From positions 11,244,596-11,308,595 of the forward strand of contig VZDJ01007755.1 in assembly GCA_008694505.1 (NCBI GenBank): DNA of 64,000 nucleotides. Reading direction: 5' to 3'. Positions 39,801 to 54,800 of this stretch are shown here, in pieces; the first letter of the stretch is position 1; each line of letters opens with the position of its first letter. This DNA is from Cyanoderma ruficeps. Lineage: Eukaryota; Chordata; Aves; Passeriformes; Timaliidae. Both the position numbers and the translations under genes were made by a program. The notes beneath the pieces are model-generated. The model was not told the DNA's origin. It made no database searches and saw only the letters and a list, made by a program, of their open reading frames with translations.

Positions 39801-42800
39801 TGTAGAAACTTAAGCAAAGGCTTGAGCTTCATTTATTAGCTAATTCTTAAGAGCGTTCTTCTTTAGGCAATCTAAAGGATGAGCATAAAAGTTCTTCTGT
39901 GTCAGATAGTAAAATTGCCGTACCAGAGACTTCTGTAAGATTAGGAAGCTTAGCCTTATTTTAGCATAGTATTAAGCAGCACTCTGACCCTGGTAGTCTC
40001 CTTCTACCTACCTGACTATTTCATTTCAATTACAGCATTTAGTGTGGCCAGAAGGGCCAGGGAAGTAATTGTCCTGTTGTGCTGGCAGTGGTGAGGCTGC
40101 ACCTCAAATCCTGTGTCCAGTTCTGGGCCCCTCACTACAAGAAAAACATTGAGGGGCTGGAGCATGTCCAGAGAAGGGCAGTGGAGGTGAAGAAGGGTCT
40201 GGAGCATAAGTCTTGTGAGGAGTGGCTGAGGGAACTGGGATTTTTTTTTTAGCGTGGAGAAAAGGAGGCTCAGGGAAGCCCTTACTGCTCTCTATAACTG
40301 CCTAAGAGGAGATTGTAGTGAGGTCAGGGTTGGTCTCTTCTGCCATGTCCCAAGTGAGAGGGTGAGATGAAATAGCCTTAAGTTGTGCCAGTTAGGTTCA
40401 CATTGGATATTGGAATTTATTTTTTCATGAAAGAGCGGTCAGGCATTGGCGTAAGTCGTCCAGGGCAGTGGTGGAGTCACCATCTCTGGAAGTGTTCAAG
40501 AGACATCTGGCTGTGGCATTTTTGCATATGGTTTAGGGGTAATTGTGGTGGTGCTGGGTTGGCAGTTGGACTGATGATCTTGAAGGTCTTTTTCAACCTT
40601 CATGCTTCTGTGATTCTGTAAAAAATCCTGTCAAGTCACCCTTTGCATGAGCTGCATTAGAAATGTATGATGAATATTACCATATTTATAATAGGGAAAA
40701 AGGCATCAGTGTAACTGTTATGCAGATGTTGTAGATATGTCTTAATAGGAAAAGACCCTGAAAGTTTTATTATATTTTCTGTTAACTGTTTCCAAAAGCT
40801 CCAGTAACAATAACTTTTTTGCAGTGACAAAAATTCCATTTAACATGTCTGAAGACTAATTTAAGTATATATATTTCCGTTGAAAGTTGTGAAAAATAAA
40901 GTTCTGGAAATCACTGCTAGAAATAACATCCCAATTTTTTTCCTTTGTATCAGCTGCTCAGAACATCTTAAAAGAGTTGAAGTTTTATCTACTCAAGGCC
41001 TGTAACGAAGCTCCAGTTTTGGACAGGATTGTTCAATGCTGAGGCCTCCTGGCACATTGCTAATGTCTGATTTTTTTCCTCTTATGGTTGAATTTTAGGT
41101 GCTGGCAGGTCTGAACAAGAAGGCTTTTCAGTGTTTCAGCTGTGCTGTGAGCAAGTCTGAAGAGGAGATGCAGTCCCACTCCATGGACCATGTGGACGTG
41201 GTGGGAGTTGTTGATGCATACATGACTTTGATCAGCTTCTGTGACCAGTATCTGCGCAGGGAAGAGGAAGGCTTGCTTGGTTAGTCAGGATTTCTCTCTC
41301 CTAAGCTTGTGAGGTGTATTAATCTGTGATCCGTGAGTTTTGCTGTACCCAGGAGATGTCCGTGAGCAGCACAGCTTGAATTTAAATGGAGCAGTTTGAC
41401 CTCCAGTTCAGCATTATTTGTGTGCCTTTTTTCACCTCCACTGTTACTGCAGGCTTTGGTACTAGTGGATCCCTTGTAGTCTTGCTCTTGCTTGTGAGAA
41501 ATATGTCATATCCAGCAGATGCTTCCCTTGTTCCTTCCCAGACCACAACAGCCTTGTATTTAAAGCAGGCAAGATACCAGCAGTGATGCAGCTTCCTGAT
41601 AAAGCTAATCCTTACAGTCCCCAAGTACATGTGTTGCAGATGTGTGCAGTTCAAACAGATGGGAAGGAGAACAAAGTAAAAATACAAAATACACTTGAAA
41701 AAAGAATACCAAATTGTAAAGATGAATGTTTCAGATGATCAAAGACATGGAACAACTGATGGTGTTTCTGATAATTCTTGTTTAATGTCTCTTGGCAGAA
41801 ATTAACACTGTGGATCTGCAGCAGTTCCCAGCTATTGTGGTGGAGAAAATGATAAAAGCTTTAAAACTGAATTCCAGAGAAGCCAGGCTGAGATTTCCTA
41901 GACTACTCCAAATAATTGAAAGATATCCAGCAGAGACATTGGGTCTAGTGACACGAGAGGTTAGTTGCTTCAATTTTTCTGGCAGCAAATGTTGCTGTAA
42001 ATCAAATTTTATAGGTGGGGGTGGAGGTGGAGGTTGGATATGTTGAGAGGTTAGACTGGTAAGTTTTGCTTCAGGGAAATCAGATAAATTTTATCCTATC
42101 ATTGTTCCTTGTCTATTTTGTAACTTACTGAGTCTAGTTCATATGAACAGAAAATTTTTCTTAGAAATTTAACTTCTTATCATTATTCCAATTCCAAATG
42201 TTTGTTTGAGAGCTGCTGGAGAACAACTGTGGTATGCTTTGTCTTTTTTTTTTTCCTTCAGAACAATCTAAACGGGCTGACAAAGGTGGTTTGTATTAGG
42301 GTGAGGAATGCATCTTATTCTTGTAGACTTGAGTTTGCTATATGCAGGAAGCCAGCAGCTTTTCCAGACACATTCCATATCTTCCACCTTTCCCTGTTCT
42401 TCTTCACTTCAGAGGTTACTACAGCTTTGTCTTCCTTTGTATTTCCCACTTCCTTCCTTCCTTCGTTCTACAACCTGTCTTTCCATTGCCGTTCCATGGC
42501 AGGATACCACCAGCCTTCCCTGCTGCTGTCTGTGGGGCAGATAAGCTGAGACCTTCTCTGTGACTCATGCCTGTTCCTGCCTTGGCCTGCCTGCCTTTTC
42601 AGGCCCATGTCATTGTGGTGCTGCTCCTAGAGCAACAGGCCCTTTCAGAGAAAGAACTCAAGTGAGGCAGGAACTCGGGTTAGTTATCCCAAGGAATTGA
42701 GAAAACGGCAGAAATGGCTGTGGTGCACAAGGTGTGGCCACGGAGAAACACCAATAGTTCAAACAGAATCTGACGCCAGCTGACAAATCTCACCCAGAAA

Positions 42801-45800
42801 GGGAGTTCACCAGGCATTTATTTATCCTACCCTCTGTCTTTCTGTGAAACTGTGATAGGAGTTTCAGTTTTCTCCTTCCTGGCATTTTTTACTCAAATCA
42901 AGACTTCAGCCCAATGGTGTTGGAACTGAATTCCTTCAGATTTTTGAGCTGTATGTGATGATCAAAAATTATTGTGTTGCATCCAGAGGCAAAAGCCAGA
43001 AGTTTGAGTGTAAAGCCTCATATTGATCAACAGGCTGCAAATCTTTATAATGGAAAAGCTATTAAGCAGCAGTGGTAGTGGTAGTGTTGGTGATAGTGAT
43101 AATAAAATCTGTGCTTCACTGGGGGATGTTTTGCACACCTAGTTGACATTCTCTGTTTACTTTTCATGTTTCTCTGTCAGGCTGCACCATGGAGCAGTTT
43201 TGGTTTTTTGCTATGTTTAGTATTTTGAAGAGGACCAAAGATGAAAGCAGTGTCTGTGTTTTTGCAGCTTTCTTCGGTTCCCTGTTGGCAATTCATTGGT
43301 TGGATTAGCCAGATGATGGCACTACTTGACAAGGATGAAGCAGTAGCTGTACAACACACTGTGGAAGAGATTGCAAATACCTATCCCCAGGCACTCATCT
43401 ACCCTTTCATGATCAGCAGTGAAAGTTACTGCTTCAAAGATACTGCAGCTGGCTGCAAGAACAAGGAGTTTGTAGAAAGGTGACTTTGCAATTGGAGTAG
43501 CTCTTTTGTATGTTTTTTATTCAGGAGTGGACAGATTCATTTATTTTTCCTATGCAAGCCCTTTTCTTTAGCGAGCACGAGAAATATTAGAGGGTAGTCT
43601 TGAGTTTTCATTTAAAGGCACAGAGAAATGCAATACATCAGCTCTCTCAGTGTCAGACATACTCAGGTCAGTGGCATGAAACTTTATGAAGTATTGGGTA
43701 CATACAGTTCCCAGGCTGTTAAAAGTTTTCCCAAGATAAAACAAAAAGACCACAGAGAGGTAACCCCTTTTTCCTTGTAGTTCTGTGGTATTGAATATTT
43801 ATCATCTTTCTAATACCAAGAGGAAACAGTTATGTTTAAATAGAATAGATGCTTATACCAGACTTCAGAGAGGGCAGTGAAATGGATGCATGTTATCTTG
43901 GGAATGACAGCTCTTGGCTGTGGTGTTCTCTGCTTATTCAGTGTGCAACATGCAGCTTCTCTTACAAGCCTTCCCTTGTCCCTTGTGGCATGCAGTAACA
44001 CTGAGTTAATCCCCAGGCAAAAATCAGCTTCTATCACACAGTGCTATAGAACCACTCTTAAAATTTTGTGAGTCTTTTTGCCTTTTTCTCAAATTTGATA
44101 CTTTTGCTGAATAAATTTTTGCTTAAAATAAAAATACAAAGTCACATGTTTCACAGACAGTATCACCCTTCAGTAACTGTCGTGACAGGGCATATGGTCT
44201 GGTCAATGCCTGTGTCTGTTCCAAGCATGTTTTCCATTCACCCACCAAGTTCCCATTTTCATAGTGGGACATATAATTAAAAAACTGGGAGCTGTGTGGC
44301 ATGTTTAGTCAACATATAAACAGTCATGCAGCCCAAGAGGGAGTTCTGAGGGAGTCTTACCTACTTACACCCAAATTATTTTACCTGATTCTTGTATATA
44401 GCAGACAGTCTAGATCATTATCTATCTGCAAGTGAGGTGGTGATGGTAGTTCCTGTTGCATTATGATGCATTTTTCTCTTCTTTTAAAGGATCAGGAATA
44501 AGTTGGATAGAGGAGGAGTAGTTCAAGATTTTGTTCACTCCCTGGAACAGCTCTCTAATCCTGTAATGATTTTCAAGGTAAAGTGTATTTTTCCCCCCTT
44601 TGCCTTCGTTCCTCTCTCCCTCTGTTCAGATGAGCAAGTGCTGGGCAGAGCCTGACACAGTTCAGTTGACACCACAGCCACAGGAAGCGATTCAACCCAG
44701 CACCAACTGATGATGATGATGATGTCGGGTGCTGTCAGCAGCTTTCACTGGTGATGGACTCCCTCCCTTGTGCCAGCTGGACGTTCTGCTGCAGCCCTTT
44801 GCACCTTTCCCCTTCAGGGTCTGTGCCCTGCCCCATGGTCAGTCTTCCTTAATCATTCTGAAACCCTTACAGAATTATCATTTGTGGCCATCTTTATAAT
44901 TCTGGATTACTTGTGTTCAAGAACTTGTGTTCTTATGCCCTTTCCCTGCTGGCATCCTTGTCTATGTTCTGACTTGTTTGTCCAAAGGATTCTAGTCCTG
45001 TGTTTGGTTCCACTCCTGGCCCCACAGAAGCTTTCTTAGCACTGAACATTATGGTAGTCAACATAATTATCATAATAAAGTAGAAACATTTTATCAAGAC
45101 ACCGAATGAAAGGAAAATATTTCCATAGTCTTTTGGTTCTCTTTTTTTGTCAAAAGACACATAATAATTGACTATTAGTAAATACAGTAATCCTGGTGCA
45201 ATCTGAGTGGCCTACTGAAGAACAAGGGTCAATAAATCTTTTCTCATTACTCATCTGTTTTCTTCTCTTTGCAGGATTGGGTTGAGGATGTCAGAAATGA
45301 GTTGTCAAAACCTCAGAGAAACAAAAAGAAGCTTAAGGAAATGTATGAAGGAATGTACAAGAATTTGGGAAATTTGGAGGCTCCTGGCCTTGGATTGATG
45401 AGGAAAAGGTTTATTCAGGTATATGTGCTTACTGAGTAGTGTTGGCATCATGGCTTTTCTAGAAGGCAATAGAAAGTCAAAAGAGGGAACCAGATCACAG
45501 CTTTTACAGGTGTTGCAGACTTGATGAGACTTGATCTAGTCAGGAGTATGGGACTGGGATTTCTTTGCTAGAAGCCATGGACTTAACATAGTTCACTCTC
45601 CACTTCTAACTGCCCTGCAGGGATAAATGTTCTGTCTTACACAGCTTCCACCTCCCCTGTCCTGCATGTTGCCAGGTTCTTAGGACCTGAGCCTCTAATC
45701 ATCTGTGGGAATCTGGCCTTGTTTTTTGTTCGCTGCTGCCAAAGATTTATGACCACCTTAGGGAGTTTTGTTGTATTATGCTACGTAAAATTGCTGCCGA

Positions 45801-48800
45801 TGCGAAGTTACTCATACAGAAGAGTTATAACTGAGGAATTAAAGAAAAGACTTACAAAACTGATTGAATTCCAAAGTGGTGAAAATCAGCATAGAAAATG
45901 AAATTACCCATGTGGCAAGAAAATGTAATTACCCTTGTATCATATAGAAATTCTGCATATTTTAGCTGACTATTGCAGTTCAAGAACAAAATCTTGATTT
46001 GTGATGGTTCTTTGAAAACATCAGCTGTGAAAATTCAAGGGCAGTCAAGATAGAAAAGCTAATGTTCATCATTATATAGAGAGCTAAACATGGGTTTGTG
46101 CATTGGCATAGCAGCCTTCTCTGACTCTTGCTTCTTGAACATTATAATCCTTGTCTGCAGTATTCTCTGCACAGATATAGTAAAATTGGTTGAAGTTCAA
46201 AGTGGCAAGAATAATCAGAGGTACAGAGTAACCACTGCACAAACAACTTTAGCATTCCTCCAGCTGAAAAAGATGCAATGATGCCAGATACAATAAAGCT
46301 CTTAACATCAGTCCCATCGTTGGACTCGGTGAACTTAAAGGTCTTTTCCAACCCTAGCAATTCTATGATTCTATCAGGAGTGCCAAACATGAAGTAAATA
46401 CTCCATGGAAGTGGCAGGTTCAGACAAGTGAGAAGTGTTTCCTCATTCAGTGCACACTTGGGTGCTGAACTCCTGCTGCAGGGTATTAGGTGCTTTCATG
46501 GGTTCAAACAGCAAGCAGGCAACAGCACAGAGAGGGGGCAATGCTTTGAGAGCTTTTACCTACAAATGCACACTCCTGGGTCCAGGAATCCCTGAGCTGC
46601 AAACTGCTGAGGCCAGGAGAGTGATACTCCTGTAGAAGGAGCTTCCTGACTGTGTGCTTGTACTGTATGTGCAAAGCCCTGTAGCCAGGGCGGGGTGCAT
46701 CCAGCTCTCTCCCATTGTGGCCATCCTTATGTCACATTAGCATTAGATAAACTAACCTGGTTGTCTGTAGGGAGATTCCTTCCCCATGACTGGAAAGGTG
46801 GAGGATGAGAGTAAGGTGGAGTCAGGAGGAGGTGAGGTGATGATGAAGCAGAAAGGGTAATTGGGAGTTTAGGGGCACACTAGTCCTCTGAATGTGTTGC
46901 TGTGAGATAAAATGGGTCTTTGATTATAATGACTTTAAAATCAAGAGTGAAGGATAAGAATGTGCAGGATGTGCCTGTGTCAGGGGTGGGGGTAGGGAGA
47001 GGGAAGCAGCTGTACAGGGTACATGCACATCAAGGGACATAGCAGGCATAAGCACAAAGGCTGTTGGGATTATTTGTGTGGCCACACACACAAGAAAAAC
47101 CCATGTCTCTTTGAAATGTGCAGTGTTAGAGATTAGAGAGAGGAGCAAGGGAGATGTTGGAGAGGGATATCAGGGTTGTTCCCCTCTGTTAAAGGGAAGA
47201 GGGAGAGCAGAGACTAGCTACAGAAGGGAGTCAAGGTGATGGTGCACAGGCTCTGAATTCTTTGCTCTCACAGTGCATTATTATGAAGAAACAAAGTGTG
47301 CTGTGAGAATAACTGTATCATTTCCAGTGTCCTCGCTGGAGAAAAAAAAAGTTGTCTCTCTCGACTGACACATAAAATTGTTCTATTATGTGGAGTACTT
47401 CAGGCTCATAATCTGGAAATAGATTTAGTGATAAAGATGTTGTTGACTGTAGCAGTCTCCTCGAAGGGATAATGTTTTCTGTATTTTCATTTACTACAGT
47501 GAAATAGTATTGTCTTCATAGCTTGGTAGGAAAATCATCAGGCATTAAAAAAAACATCTTTCCAAGCCATTAATACCCGGTCCAAGAAGGAACATTTGGT
47601 TTTTCTAGAACCTTGAATTATGAGCACAGGAAGTCAACTCAGTTAACTATTTGTAGATAATACTTACTTTGTTCGTTAAATGGATCCATGTCCAAAACTT
47701 CCCTATTTTCCTTTATCAGGATATTTAAAATACTTTAAACTATGGGTTTATACGTTTTATGTCCAAAATTATTGCTAGGCAGTAATAAATTCACAAATAA
47801 TCCGGTAGTAAATAAAACATGTAAAACGTTTCATAGAGTCACTGAATGATTTGGGTTGGAAGTGACCTTAAAGATCATCTGGTTCCAACACCCCTGCCAT
47901 GGGTCAGGGCACCTCCCACTAGACCAGGCTGCTCAGGGCCCCATCCCTTCAATACTCCCAGGGATGGGGCATCCACAGCTTCTCTGGGCAACCTGTTCTG
48001 GTTTATATTAAGAATTTCTTCCTAATATCTGAACAAGTTGTGTGTATAGATAGGAAGGTACCCTTTTGATGCTCTTGGATAGTTTCTAGCACTGTGTAAA
48101 CAGGATCCCTTTCTATAAACGATTGTTAGGCTTTTGGGAAGAACCTGGATCATCATTTTGGCAGAGGTGGTTCAGAACTGTTGGATATGAAGACTGTTGA
48201 CTTCAATGAGATTGCAAGTTCTCTTCACTCAAAAATGAGCAAAACCCATAAAGAACCTGGGAACCTCAAAGAATGTTCACCATGGATGAGTGAATTCAAA
48301 GCTGAGTTCTTGAGGAATGAATTGGAGGTTCCTGGTAAGTTCGCCTACAGTGTCAATAGTGAATTGTCTCTTACAAGAAAGTTGCTCTTGAGCTTTGTTT
48401 CTTGTATTGGCTATATGACCCCTCTTTCTGGCCTTAAGCCTTATCTAGTCTTACTTGAAATGATTCTGTTCACTCATTACCTGTTAAATCCATTCTTAAG
48501 CTGTAGTCCTGTTTTTTGAAACTGTATCTAAGCTTGTATCTCTTTCCTAAGAACTTAGTATTTTTCTAAATACTGACTCCAGGAAATCTGATATATAAAT
48601 CTAATACATGTTTAAATCTAGTTCAAAAAAGGTTGTGTCTTCTGAAACCATCAAGAACTCGATTCTAACAGCTAAACAAGGAAAGGGTATCAGTAATTCA
48701 CAGATAAAATCATACTGTGTGTATGCTGGATCTTTTTTACGCATTTAGAAGTATTTTCGTCATAGTTGTCATTCTACCAATTTGACAAAACATTTGGATA

Positions 48801-51800
48801 TGTGTTCTGGTGTTAAACACACTTTAAAATAACATCAGGCTATGTACTAATATTTTTTTCCACTACAACTTCAGGTCAGTATGATGGAAAAGGGAAACCG
48901 CTGCCAGAGTACCACGCAAAAATCTCTGGATTTGATGAACGGGTATGTTTTTCAAGGTTGAGCCAAAGTCCTCTGTGGTATAAATCTGTGTCCATAGACC
49001 ATTTGAAGAATTTGGTAGTAGCAGGGTCACTGCTTGTTTACACATCTCGCAGCATACAAAGGGAGGGCTGCAAGTGGGCATTTGTTTTTCTGTTATAATT
49101 GAGTAACTTGATTATGTCATCTAGGAATGACAGATACGCTTAATTCCAGTGATGATTCTGTAAGACCAAGTCTTCTGTCACAAGTATTTTTCTTTTTCCT
49201 GTCTTTTTCCAAGATAAGTGTGATGGAATCCTTGAGGAAGCCAAAACGTATAACGATCCGAGGCAGCGATGAGCGGGAGTATCCTTTTCTTGTCAAAGGT
49301 GGTGAAGACCTGCGACAAGACCAGCGCATTGAGCAGCTGTTTGATGTAATGAACATTATCCTTTCACAAGATGCTACATGTAGCCAAAGAAATATGCAGT
49401 TAAAAACTTACCAGGTCATCCCCATGACAACAAGGTAGGTGTTTATCTTGAAGGGACAGAAATCCTTATGTTAACATCTATTACTTTGGGGATGTTGTAA
49501 AGTGAGAATTTTGTGTGCCAGATTCAGATTGAGAGTGTTTTATGCCTTGGCTTTATTTACTTTTCTTCTTTTCCTTTTTTTTCAACAACATTGAAATTGC
49601 TTTGTCTGGAAACTGTTTTTCAGAGTGTATTTAAATTGGTAGTTTTAAACTTTCTTTTAATAGGCACTAGAATGTGTTGCTTCCCATTTGTGATGTTCCT
49701 CTAAAGTTCAGCTCTGAGCTGCTTGTTATCTCTGACTTACTTTGTTACAGACTGGGACTCATCAAATGGCTGGAAAATACTTGCACCTTAAAAGAATTCC
49801 TTAAAAATAGCATGTCTGAAGAGGAAGATACCAGCTATTACAGGTGATGCTTGGTTTAGCTGTCTGCTTTAATAGAGACCACTACTAATGGGTTTTTGGA
49901 TAACTGACAGTCTTGTGGCAGGATTTTCTTTTTCCTTTTTTTTTTTTAATTAATGAATAAAAGAAAAGCACTTACAAGCAAGTAGGCAGTTTGTACTTCC
50001 TGACCCAAATTAGTAATTGGCAACCGTTTGTTTAATGAGTGCCATTGTAGCTGGAATATCCTCCACCCAGCTTGTTTAAACAAGAGGCTTATAATTATAA
50101 TCATGTGTGACGTCATTATCATCACCATTTCCTTATCAGCAGATTGATTTTACAAGCAGAGGATTTTGATCTCTTGATTTGATCAGGCAGGAAATGGACT
50201 TAGGTCAATGGGGGGCAGGGGAAGGGAGTAGAGACAGCTATTCAGAACCTGGGTTCAGCAGTGAGTCAGTGATGGGGGATGGAAATTGGCAGCAAATGCA
50301 CAGACCACAACTGTAACAGAGCACTCTCTCTGACTTGAGACAAATGCTGGGATTAAATAAATTACATTGCTTTCTCATGATTGTAATCGGAGGTTGAATA
50401 TTTGTAAAATTGATTTAATTCTGGCAATCCAGCCTAGTTCTCTCCTGGAATTTAGAAATGTAGTTCAATTTACAGATGTGGTTCTTAGTTACATAATCTC
50501 TGTTTGGGTTTGTCTGAGTGTTGTTGTCACCATTTATTTTTATTAGTTAACATTTATGGGGCAGGTTGGAGGAAACTCCAGCGTGGAGGTTGGACTCCAA
50601 AGAGTCTTTGCTTCTATGGTTATTTGATTTGTGAGCAGTTTAGGAACTGCTAGAGTTCCTGCATTACTGCCTTCTGATTCACTGTTGTGAACAGCAGTGG
50701 TATTATGTTGATTTCAATTCACTGAGTGGGAAAGTGAAGAAAGACTCACATGTAACAATCTCGTGAGGGGGGGAAATTTATAATATGCTCCGTGTAGAAG
50801 ATCAGTGTCTTTCTAAAAGCAGGTCATAATTTATTAAAAAAAATAAAACCTCTTTGCTTTATTGTGTACTTAGACGTTAATATTTTCCCATATGTTATTC
50901 AGTCAAGACAAGTAAGACATTTTATACTGAGCTATGGTTCAATGACAGCACTCATAAAGGAAAATTTTGGTTGGGGTGGGGTAAACAACTTTCTAAATTT
51001 TTGAAATCCTTTTCTTTATCCCAAAATGATGGGCTACAGTTTATAACTGATAAACGCTTTTTAAATGGAAATGGTATTCTCTATCTCAAAACATGCTTTG
51101 GAAGGAAGAGAGAAGGTGGCTGCTCTGCTAAGTTGCTGCGTCTCTGAAATAAAAGTTTAAGATCTGATGTATTTAGTTATGATGGGAGAAAAATATCAAA
51201 TTATTTTATAAGCAATGCAACTAATGAATACTGGCTTCTTACGAATTAATACCTCAAGTTCAAACACCCATTCCTCCTCTCTTGTGCACAATGAGGAGGT
51301 ACCAAACTGCCTTCCCGCATTCCCTGCCCATTTGGAAGGACAAAGGGCAGCATGTACTGTGATGGTACAGTGCTTCTCAAAGGCTACAAGACTGTCAAAA
51401 ATACCTATCCCTCCCTGCAGAAATTATTTTGGACCTTTCTGGAGGTACTCACAGTACCTATTGACAAATTAACACCTTTGAAATGTGCAATCTTCTGTCA
51501 GATATGACTGAAGTGTGTTCAAAGCTGGGGTGAAGGAGATGAATAGATCAGCCTATAACTGCATAAACTGCCTGCATAAACTTCATTTCCATAGCAAGGC
51601 TAAAATTAAGTAGGCTGTAGCTTCCTGACTTTTCCTTTGAATATAAATCTCATGGGTCAGAGCAGCACGCAGCCTGTGGATAATCAAATGGAGAGCGGTC
51701 AGATCATACAGGGAAATCATAGGTGCTTTTCTTCTGTTTTTGTCCCCAGCCCAAGAGGACCTCGTGCTACCTATTCCGAGTGGCTGTCCAGGATGGGTGG

Positions 51801-54800
51801 GAAAGCACAGGGCATCTCTCGGTACCATGCTATGTACAGGTAGGTTTCAAAAGAGAACTGCATGTGAAACAGAGAAGGCAGAGTGTGCACACGCACAGAG
51901 ATGTAGAAATTCCAGGGGAAAAAAGTATGATCTGCATTATAATATGATGACTAGATCTGATTTTTGCTCATTTTACTGCTTTGTCTTTCTGGAGATGCTC
52001 TGCAAAATTCCTCTTGCCAAAAATCCCACCAGAGTACAGGAATGCTTCCAGAAGCTTGCTCACTTCTTTTAGAAAGTGTCTAGAAGCAGATGCTGCTCTT
52101 CAACTTTATTTTCTAGGCATCTTCTTCCTGATTATGCAGTTAGGTAGGCTGTCTCAGAGCCCAAGCATCTGCTGGAGTTGGACAGGGAAAATCATCATGA
52201 TTCACTGAGAATTTAAGAATATTTGATGGTTTAGGTCCCGACTTAAGCATCCTCTCAGAGGAATTTCCACACCTTCCTAGATCTGGCACAGTGGGTGGTA
52301 AAGTGAAGTGCCCAGAGCATTTCTTATAAGTTCATAATGCTTAACTGCTTAACTGTCTTGCTTTTTAAAGGAAAACTTTGACTCGTTTAACTGGATTAAT
52401 ACTTGTATTCAGATCCAGAATGTGCTTTTGAAGTAATTCCCAATCACCCCCACTGTCTTCAGTCTGCTGTATCAAAGGGCTGTCCTCTGTTTCTCAACTC
52501 TGCTCCTTTCAGAGGGAAATAGGCTGGAAGGAAAGCACCCCGCGCATTTCAGCTCTCACAAGCATTCAGAACTGGATATGGACTAGGACAAAGCCTCCTT
52601 CCCAAAATCTGCATGGCATGAGTGCCTTCAACACCAGTTCTTTAGTTCTGTTGCATGCCCTCTGCTGCACTACTTTCTTGTGTCAGTATAGCCTCAGCCT
52701 GCTGCTGAGAGATGTAACTGGGGCCTTAATTCCTCTGCTTGGAAAAGACTGTCCAGCCAGAAAGAACACGACTGTATTGCTTTATTAAAACTTAACCCAT
52801 TGACTAGATTTGGAGGAAAATACACAAAACCACATACTCTTTTGTATTTAGAAATGTCAGTCTTGGAAATAACTGTTGAGAGAAAGAGGGAGGACGGGGC
52901 ACTAATAATATCAGATAAAATTTGGGGGGTGAGCCCTCTGTGACTTGCTGTACTGTTTACTGGAGTAAGCACCACGTGCTGCTGCGGTCATGAGCATATC
53001 TTGACGTTCAACATCCATCAGGCTGTTATTTCAGCAGGCACCTTTATTTCTCTTTCTGCTTTGCAGAAATGCCAGCCGTACAGAAGCAGTCACGTCCTTC
53101 AAAAGCAGGGAGAGCAGCGTTCCAGAAGACCTGCTGCGGTAAGTGCTGCTGATGGCTGCGCATTGTGAAACAAATGTCAGTGTTTCTCTGCATTCAGATA
53201 GCTTCTGGTTTTTTCAGGCGAGCCTTTGTGAAAATGAGCACATCTCCCGAGGCCTTCCTGGCCCTGCGCTCCCATTTTGCCAGCTCACATGCACTGATGT
53301 GCATCAGCCACTGGATACTTGGGATTGGAGACCGGCATCTGTCCAACTTCATGATTAACAAGGAGACAGGTGGCATGGTGGGAATAGACTTTGGATATGC
53401 TTTTGGTGCAGCCACACAGGTATTTGTTTTCAACTAATTTGTTACAGCTTTTGCGTTTGTTACGTGCGATCACGCGTGTGTTCTCAGTACTAAATTTGAT
53501 GCTCTTCAGTTGCCATTGTTCTGGTGCAAAATAATCTTTACAAGTTATTTCTAGTCAATTGAATAGAACATCTGAGTCCAGATGTTCTCAGACAAGCAGT
53601 GAGCTGTAGAACTCCACAGTGTCAATATGGTGGTGCTTTACATAGTTCAACCATGCTTTCAACCACTATCACTGAATACTCATGACTAGAGCTTTGATGT
53701 CACAACTGGGTTCAGTTCTACTTTTGCACGTTATTTTCAGTGAAGTGACAAAAGAGGGTTTCAAGGCTTAAATAGAATAAAATATTCCCATCTAATCCTT
53801 CGGTTCCAAGACTTCTTACTTCTTGTTTTCTTTTGACTGTCCTTCCCCTTGGCTAGTTTTTGAGTGTGCCGGAGTTGATGCCCTTTCGCCTGACTCGCCA
53901 GTTTGTTAATCTGATGATGCCAGTAAAAGAATGGGGACTCATTTATAGCGTGATGGTGCATGCCCTGAGGGCTTATCGTTCAGATCCAGACCTCCTCATC
54001 AGCACCATGGATGTGTTTGTAAAAGAGCCTTCTTTGGACTGGAAGGTGGGGTTTTGTCCTCTTTGATTTTTCTTCATGCGAAAATTCTTGAAGTGTAATA
54101 AGAATAAAACTGATGAAAAAGGAAGTATTCCTTGAGGCTCACTCTCAGTACTCCTTTTATCTTTCTTTGTTTTCTTAAGTTCTCAGAGAAACTGAACTTA
54201 AAAGTATTTAAAATTACAGAATTCTGTACTGATGCACAAAAAAATAGTAGCATATGTCTGAGTTATCAGTGTTCTGTTCTTTATCTTTCATGATAATCCT
54301 AAAGACGTCGATAACTCTTGATCACATAGTGATCACGTAAGTGACATATCCCTATGCCACTTAAGGCACCAGCATAAATATTTTCCACTTTTTACATTCA
54401 GCCTCTTAAATTTGTGTAACAGCACTGTATATATCAAACTAATAGTTACAGAGAAAAAATCTGAAACTAGTTGCACTTCAATAACTTCAATTGTAAATTA
54501 AAGTCATAGTCAAGTTAGATATTATCTCACTGCTTTGTCCTCCACTGCATCTGCAGATAAGATCCTGGCTTGACTTGCTATGATCTGTGGCTTAAAAGCA
54601 TTTTTCAAGTGTGTGATTTATGATAAATAGGGCAAATATGTTTTCTCCTTAGAACTTTGAACAAAGACAGCTGAAAAAAGGAGGCACATGGATTAAGGAA
54701 ATAAACACATCTGAAGTAAACTGGTACCCTTTGCAAAAGGTCAGCTATGTCAGAAGAAAGCTTACAGGTGCCAATCCAGCAATAATCACTTGGTAAGATG

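Larger units (their letters stand above)
45419..48129 (+). other. PRKDC: PRKDC intron 47 with CR1 copies and a local duplication
   Basis: A 2.7 kb intron. It holds a CR1 stub (46313-46374), an antisense CR1 (47831-48030) and two diverged copies of a ~40-base segment (near 45855-45895 and 46180-46220). No exon is seen. Confidence 0.7.

Noticed and set aside
44700..44725. Short TGATGA repeat
   Set aside because: Only about five trinucleotide units in an intron. Too short to be notable.
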